NCBI GenBank assembly: GCA_030018745.1
Contig: JASEHB010000213.1
Span: 1 to 5,112 of the forward strand
Direction of reading: 5' to 3'
DNA from: Desulfatibacillaceae bacterium
GTDB taxonomy: Bacteria; Desulfobacterota; Desulfobacteria; Desulfobacterales; Desulfatibacillaceae
Length of the DNA stretch: 5,112 bases
Shown here piece by piece: positions 5,077 to 5,112 of this stretch. A program made the translations under genes and the position numbers. The notes under the pieces were generated by a model. It was not told the origin of the DNA and searched no databases. It saw only the letters and a program-made list of their open reading frames with translations. Position 1 is the first letter of the stretch, and each line of letters begins with the position of its first letter.

Positions 5077-5112
5077 GTAGGTTGGGCTAGTAAATCCGGC
5101 CTGTAACGATTC
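5077..5112 (+). repeat. GTAG-headed REP-like hairpin, type 2, truncated by window end
   Basis: Identical to the first 36 nt of the element at 4552-4628 and 525 bp from it. The second arms of both stems would lie beyond the window, so it cannot be judged whether the copy is complete. Confidence 0.75.

Larger units (their letters stand above)
4358..5112. other. Gene-free repeat mosaic downstream of the transglutaminase-like gene
   Basis: No open frame here looks like a real protein. The longer ones, all on the minus strand, are built from the repeats themselves (for example PFRVFRAFRG from the CACGAA units). The region is made of interleaved short repeats, several able to form hairpins, with little unique sequence between them. 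It continues past the right edge of the window. Individual elements are listed separately. Confidence 0.85.

Noticed and set aside
4369..5112. CRISPR array
   Set aside because: The repeats are of several types and unequal spacing, with no regular unique spacers of 25-40 nt and no cas gene in the window.

Overview
The window has a compact protein-coding block (1-4357) followed by a gene-free, repeat-packed tail (4358-5112). Base composition is moderately GC-rich. The order lnt-prfB-ATP-grasp gene, the style of the proteins and the repeat families look like a Gram-negative bacterium of the Desulfobacterota (former Deltaproteobacteria). That placement is inference from memory of similar loci, not from a search. 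Lnt itself implies an outer membrane with triacylated lipoproteins.

Minus-strand block, in transcription order. lnt (3549 to 1996) encodes apolipoprotein N-acyltransferase with its Glu-Lys-Cys catalytic triad intact. After 85 nt comes prfB (1910 to 815), encoding peptide chain release factor 2. prfB is split by an in-frame TGA at codon 24 inside a textbook programmed +1 frameshift site, so a plain ORF scan sees only the last 326 of 364 residues. An ATP-grasp (RimK-like) protein gene follows (818 to beyond base 1). Its ATG overlaps the prfB stop as ATGA, so the two are probably translationally coupled. The ATP-grasp gene runs off the left edge and has no stop in the window. The three genes are probably one operon, although lnt (envelope), prfB (translation) and the ATP-grasp enzyme have no obvious common pathway.

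Divergent gene. After a 109-nt intergenic region, a plus-strand gene (3659-4357) encodes a 232-residue soluble transglutaminase-like cysteine protein. It has the Cys and His of the fold, but Thr where the third catalytic Asp is usually found.

Repeat tail (4358-5112). I see no credible gene. The region is a mosaic of short elements: two copies of a CACGAA nonamer-containing element, two copies of a GTAG-headed long hairpin (REP-like), one complete and one truncated copy of a second GTAG-headed hairpin, three copies of a CCCTGCATGGATTC element, and four GTCAT-type palindromic units. A module of at least 139 bp recurs exactly 525 bp downstream, almost unchanged except for one 12-nt patch. The window ends inside the second copy.

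I do not see a convincing new defence or biosynthetic system. The most unusual material is the repeat mosaic. The best-supported mechanistic feature is the prfB frameshift site.
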